Notes under the pieces: generated by a model | What the model saw: the letters and a program-made list of their open reading frames with translations, nothing else | The model's database searches: none | What the model was told of the DNA's origin: nothing | From: Actinokineospora baliensis | GTDB lineage: Bacteria > Actinomycetota > Actinomycetes > Mycobacteriales > Pseudonocardiaceae | Direction: 5' to 3' | Assembly (NCBI RefSeq): GCF_016907695.1 | Contig: NZ_JAFBCK010000001.1 | Location: 6,064,001-6,128,000, forward strand | Length of the DNA stretch: 64,000 nt | Part shown: positions 60,166 to 64,000 of the stretch, in pieces | How positions within the stretch are numbered: the first letter of the stretch is position 1 | Layout of the letters: every line of letters starts with the position of its first letter | Position numbers and translations under genes: made by a program

Positions 60166-61587
60166 TCACACCGCAATCCCGCCGAACCAGCGGGCGAGGT
60201 GCTCGTCGAGGTCCGACTGCCGCTGCCCGATCCACGCGACGTACCCGTCCGGCCGCAGCAGCAGGGCAGGGACGTCCACGGCCGCGGCCGGATCGGCGAT
60301 CAGATCGACCCGACCCGACCAAGCGCCCACCGCCAACCGCCCGGTGCGGTCGAGCACCAGGCCGCGTCCACGGCGCAGGCGGTCGTAGAGCGTGCCGCGC
60401 TCCAGCCCGATGTCCGGCAGGCGGCGGCCGAGGAGGTCGGGACCGTCGCCGAAGTCGTAGCGGATACCGGTGGCGATGATCTTCTCGGTCAGGTGCCGGG
60501 TGACCTCGGGGATGTCCATCAATTCCGACAGCAACGCGCGCATGGCCCGCGACCCCGGTTCCGCCGACGACAACGCGACCTGGGCGCGGGTGTTGTTCAG
60601 GACGTCCGCGCCGACCGGGTGGCGTTCGGCGTGATAGGTGTCCAACAGGGATTCCGGCGCTTGGCCGCGCAGGTGCGCCGCCAGTTTCCACCCCAGGTTC
60701 ACCGCGTCTTGGACACCGAGGTTGAGGCCCTGACCGCCAGCGGGCGGGTGGATGTGCGCGGCATCCCCGGCGAGGAGAACGCGGCCGATCCGGTACTGCT
60801 CGACCTGTCGACTGGCGTCGCCGAAACGGGAAAGCCAGCGCGGGGAATGGATGCCGAAATCAGTTCCGGCAATGGCGAGCAGCTGCTTCTGGAAATCTTC
60901 GAGAGTGGGCGGTTCCGCGCGGTCTTCGTTGACACCCTCGGCAGGCACAACAACGCGGTAGACATTTTCCCCGACGGGGTTGAAAAGGAACGACCGGTGC
61001 ACTTCGCGGATTTCGCCCAGTTTCTCGGCGTCGGGCGGGGCGGTGGCCGCCAACTCACCCATCAGGGTGTCGTTGCGCGAGGGCTCACCGGGGAAGGCGA
61101 CACCGAGGAGCTTGCGGGTGGTGCTGCGAGCACCATCGCACCCCACGACGTAGCGCGACCGGAGTCGCTCCCCACCAGCCAGTTCGACGGTCACCCCCTC
61201 GTCGTCCTGCTCAAGACCGGTCACGGCACACCCGCGGCGGACTTGCGCCCCCAACCCGGCGGCGTGCTCTTCGAGGAGGCGGTCGATGACGGGCTGCGGG
61301 ATGCCCAGCAAGTAGTCGTCCCCGGTGGGCGGCTTGGGGATCGCGGCGAACACACCGGCGAGCGGACGCCGCCTGCCGCGCTCGAGGAGGCGGTCCAGCA
61401 GGCCCCGCATCGCCATCAGCTCCAGGCTGCGGACGTGCAAGCTGACCACCCGCGCGAACGACGAGACGGGCTCGAACTCCTTCTCCAGGACCAACACCCG
61501 CACGTCGTGCAGCCGCAACTCAGCGGCCACCATCGCCCCGGTCGGCCCACACCCGACCACGATCACATCGAACAAGGAACCGCCCAC
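60166..61587 (-). CDS. Rifampicin-monooxygenase (Rox)-like FAD-dependent aromatic hydroxylase
   Basis: The 473-residue class A flavin monooxygenase has FDVIVVGCGPTGAMVAAELRLHDVRVLVLEKE, VGCDGARSTTRKLLGVAFPGE, GTDFGIHSPRWLSRFGDASRQ and GDAAHIHPPAGGQGLNLGVQDAVNLGWKLAA, ending WIGQRQSDLDEHLARWFGG. These stretches are strikingly close to Rox enzymes of Nocardia and Streptomyces, which hydroxylate rifamycins and inactivate them. Aromatic-polyketide hydroxylases share the fold, so the substrate needs a test. The gene is alone; upstream is a block of decayed repeats. Confidence 0.8.
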   Translation of the reverse strand: MGGSLFDVIVVGCGPTGAMVAAELRLHDVRVLVLEKEFEPVSSFARVVSLHVRSLELMAMRGLLDRLLERGRRRPLAGVFAAIPKPPTGDDYLLGIPQPVIDRLLEEHAAGLGAQVRRGCAVTGLEQDDEGVTVELAGGERLRSRYVVGCDGARSTTRKLLGVAFPGEPSRNDTLMGELAATAPPDAEKLGEIREVHRSFLFNPVGENVYRVVVPAEGVNEDRAEPPTLEDFQKQLLAIAGTDFGIHSPRWLSRFGDASRQVEQYRIGRVLLAGDAAHIHPPAGGQGLNLGVQDAVNLGWKLAAHLRGQAPESLLDTYHAERHPVGADVLNNTRAQVALSSAEPGSRAMRALLSELMDIPEVTRHLTEKIIATGIRYDFGDGPDLLGRRLPDIGLERGTLYDRLRRGRGLVLDRTGRLAVGAWSGRVDLIADPAAAVDVPALLLRPDGYVAWIGQRQSDLDEHLARWFGGIAV

Positions 61588-61673
61588 TTCGCTCGCTCAC
61601 CCGGTATCCCGGGGTGCCGACACCGGCGGCCGATTCTCCGCACCGGCGGATCACCCCGCAACCGAGAAAAGCA

Positions 61674-62422
61674 CAACGCGAAACGGCCCACCTCCCGGCG
61701 CCGAAGCCGGGCCGCCGACAGCGCGCACAGACCGTGGAACACCCACAGCGCGCACCCGCTTCCACCGCTGCGCGCCGACTCGGCCAGGCCGCGCCCCGGA
61801 CATCAGCGATGGTTCGGCACCGGCCGCCCCGGCGCCAGCCGATCGCTCCGCAAGCGAGGCCCCCGCCCAACGCGAAATGGCCGCCTCCCGGCAGGGAGGC
61901 GGGCCGCAGCCACCACAAGCCAGACCGTGAAGCCGAGGGCACGCTACCCGCCGACCTTCCAGACCGGCCACGCCGCAAGCAAGACCAGCCACCACCGCAG
62001 CCACGTCCCCGCCCACCCCCAGCACAGCGCGACAACACCACCCCGCGAAACGACCCGCCTCCCCAACGGGACAGCGGGCCGCGCACACCACATGCCAAAC
62101 CGCGAAACCACAAGCAAGCCGCCCACCGACTCCCAGACCGGCCGCACCGCAACCAAGACGACATCCGCCGCAGCCATCACCCCGCCCGCCCCCAGCACCA
62201 ACCACAGAACTTCGCGGGAGGCCACCCACGCGAAGCGGCCCGCCGCCCGGCGGGGAAGCGGGATCGCCGACAGCGCGCACCCGCTCCCACCGCTGCACGC
62301 TCACCCAGCCAGCCGCGCCCCGGACATCAGCACCGGCCCCTCTCCCGCGCCGGCCGATCGCCCGCGAGCGAAAGCCCCCGCCAACGCGAAACGGCCCGCC
62401 TCCCCAGTGGGGAAGCGGGCCG
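61674..62422. repeat. Decayed tandem copies of the sufT 3' end and terminator
   Basis: The 848 bases between the monooxygenase and sufT hold no clear gene. A hairpin block starting AACGCGAAACGGCCC is repeated at about 61674, 61869, 62043, 62227 and 62382 (the last is the real sufT terminator), at 155-195-base intervals. The sufT 3' end (CAGACCGTGAAGCCGAGGGC at 62437-62456) recurs exactly at 61921-61940 and in weaker form near 61728 and 62093. A longer segment with CCGCGCCCCGGACATCAGC is shared by about 61790-61810 and 62315-62335. Confidence 0.75.
62392..62422 (-). terminator. Stem-loop terminator of the suf operon
   Basis: Arms CGGCCCGCCTCCCC / GGGGAAGCGGGCCG (13 of 14 paired) with a three-base loop lie 13 bases after the sufT stop; TTTCGCGTT follows on the (-) strand. 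Confidence 0.75.
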
Positions 62423-62435
62423 CGCACAACGCGGG

Positions 62436-62810
62436 TCAGACCGTGAAGCCGAGGGCGCGCAACTGCTCCCGCCCGTCCTCGGTGATCTTCTCCGGGCCCC
62501 AGGGCGGCATCCACACCCAGTTGATCCGGAAGTCGTCCACCAGGCCGCCGCCGGTCAGCGCCGCGCGGGTCTGGTCCTCGATCACGTCGGTCAGCGGGCA
62601 GGCCGCTGACGTCAGGGTCATGTCCAGGGTGGCGGTGTTGTCGTCCTCGACGCGGATGTCGTAGACCAACCCCAAGTCCACGACGTTGATGCCGAGTTCG
62701 GGGTCGACCACGTCCCGCATGGCCTCTTCGAGGTCGTCCAGGGACGCCACGTCCGCGCGGGGGGCCTGGGTCGGCATGCCCGCTGCGCCGCGTTGGACTT
62801 CTTCGGTCAT
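62436..62810 (-). CDS. sufT: SufT / MIP18-family Fe-S assembly factor
   Basis: This DUF59 protein of 124 residues has DVVDPELGINVVDLGLVYDI, the conserved Cys in TLTSAACPLTDVIEDQ, and the WMPPWGPEKITEDGREQLRALGF C-terminal block that defines SufT. It helps deliver or mature Fe-S clusters on client proteins. ATG 62810 overlaps the sufU stop (ATGA). It is the last gene of the suf operon and is followed by a strong stem-loop. Confidence 0.94.
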   Translation of the reverse strand: MTEEVQRGAAGMPTQAPRADVASLDDLEEAMRDVVDPELGINVVDLGLVYDIRVEDDNTATLDMTLTSAACPLTDVIEDQTRAALTGGGLVDDFRINWVWMPPWGPEKITEDGREQLRALGFTV

Positions 62811-63249
62811 GAGGGTCCTCCTTCAGCGCGGGCGGCCGCGTCCTTGAACGCCATCCAGCCGAGCAGGGCGCACTTCACTCTAGCGGGGTACTTGGCCACG
62901 CCCGCGAAGGCGATGCCGTCCTCCAGCACGTCCTCGTCCGGCTCCACGGTGCCGCGGCCGTGCATGAGCTCGACGAAGGCGTCGAACTTGGTCAGCGCCT
63001 CCGCCAGCGGGCGGCCGACCACCAGGTCGGTGAGCACCGAGGTGGACGCCTGGCTGATGGAGCAGCCCTGCCCGTCGTAGGACACGTCGGCCACCACCGG
63101 GCCGTCCAGCTTGACCCGCAGGGTGACCTCGTCGCCGCAGGTCGGGTTGACCTGGAACGACTCGGCGTCGTACGGGTCGCGCAGGCCGCGGCCGTGCGGG
63201 TTCTTGTAGTGGTCCAGGATGATCTCCTGGTACATCTGCTGCAGCTGCA

Positions 63250-63250
<1 letters not shown>
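62807..63250 (-). CDS. sufU: SufU Fe-S assembly sulfur-transfer protein
   Basis: The 147-residue SufU has its three zinc-ligand cysteines at 38 (NPTCGD), 63 (GQGCSIS) and 127 (VKCALLGW) plus the SufU-specific insertion around 80-115. It accepts persulfide sulfur from SufS. ATG 63250 overlaps the sufS stop by one base (TGATG) and the sufU stop overlaps sufT by four bases, so the operon is tightly coupled. Confidence 0.95.

Positions 63251-64000
<750 letters not shown>

Noticed and set aside
61614..62609. Long frames across the sufT-upstream repeat block
   Set aside because: Pro/Arg-rich low-complexity products with internal repeats that follow the DNA repeats; no start signal or family.

Overview
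This 64 kb window is chromosomal DNA from a high-GC actinomycete. The signs are many GTG starts, several leaderless promoters (TANNNT 6-7 bases before the start codon), an acVLRF1-type release factor, a fused IcmF mutase, and a gene block matching the Rv0446c-Rv0449c region of Mycobacterium tuberculosis. A Pseudonocardiaceae-type organism (Actinokineospora/Saccharothrix/Lentzea-like) is my inference; no rRNA or tRNA gene is present to confirm it. I see no prophage, integrase, IS transposase or CRISPR array.

Layout. 0-6 kb: end of a WecB-like epimerase, an MFS transporter and a GH1 glucosidase, then (-) FabH and a CaiB-like protein. 6-12 kb: a metallophosphatase, a butyryl-CoA module (Hbd, IcmF), then a PaaI thioesterase and a guanine-deaminase-like enzyme. 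12-18 kb: a (-) block of PAP2-like protein, GAF-PAS-PAS histidine kinase and KAP P-loop NTPase. 18-27 kb: lipid and envelope genes, with two cyclopropane-fatty-acid synthases, DUF1295, DUF1365, an FAD amine oxidase, LCP and a secreted cyclophilin. 27-41 kb: hydrolases, a MocA-like transferase, an SIS protein, an ABC-2 transporter with a DesKR-like two-component pair, an ABC exporter, a membrane glycosyltransferase, ABC-F, SDR and acVLRF1. 42-51 kb: an S8/S53-like protease, a dGTPase, a lycopene-cyclase-like protein and an EAL-CBS-GGDEF protein. 52-64 kb: a LAL regulator, an M4 protease, GlmS, Mug, a rifampicin-monooxygenase-like enzyme and SufT-SufU-SufS.

The most unusual content is non-coding. 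(1) A family of about 148-bp palindromic elements occupies four intergenic loci (21.3, 27.9-28.6, 42.0-42.4, 51.3-51.8 kb). Their long terminal arms differ between copies but remain complementary, which suggests a conserved hairpin or a MITE-like element. (2) Two perfect TGTCRGTG-N8-TANNNT motifs (the mycobacterial PafBC/RecA-NDp DNA-damage promoter) sit at 42.5 and 51.95 kb and point into these arrays with no gene directly behind them. Weaker versions precede dgt, mug and a hydrolase gene. (3) Two junctions (12.0-12.5 kb and 61.7-62.4 kb) carry decayed tandem copies of neighbouring gene 3' ends, in one case with the terminator.

Functionally the window mixes envelope lipid and wall assembly, short-chain acyl-CoA metabolism, Fe-S assembly, signalling, and nucleotide/DNA-repair genes (dgt, mug) that may share a damage response.
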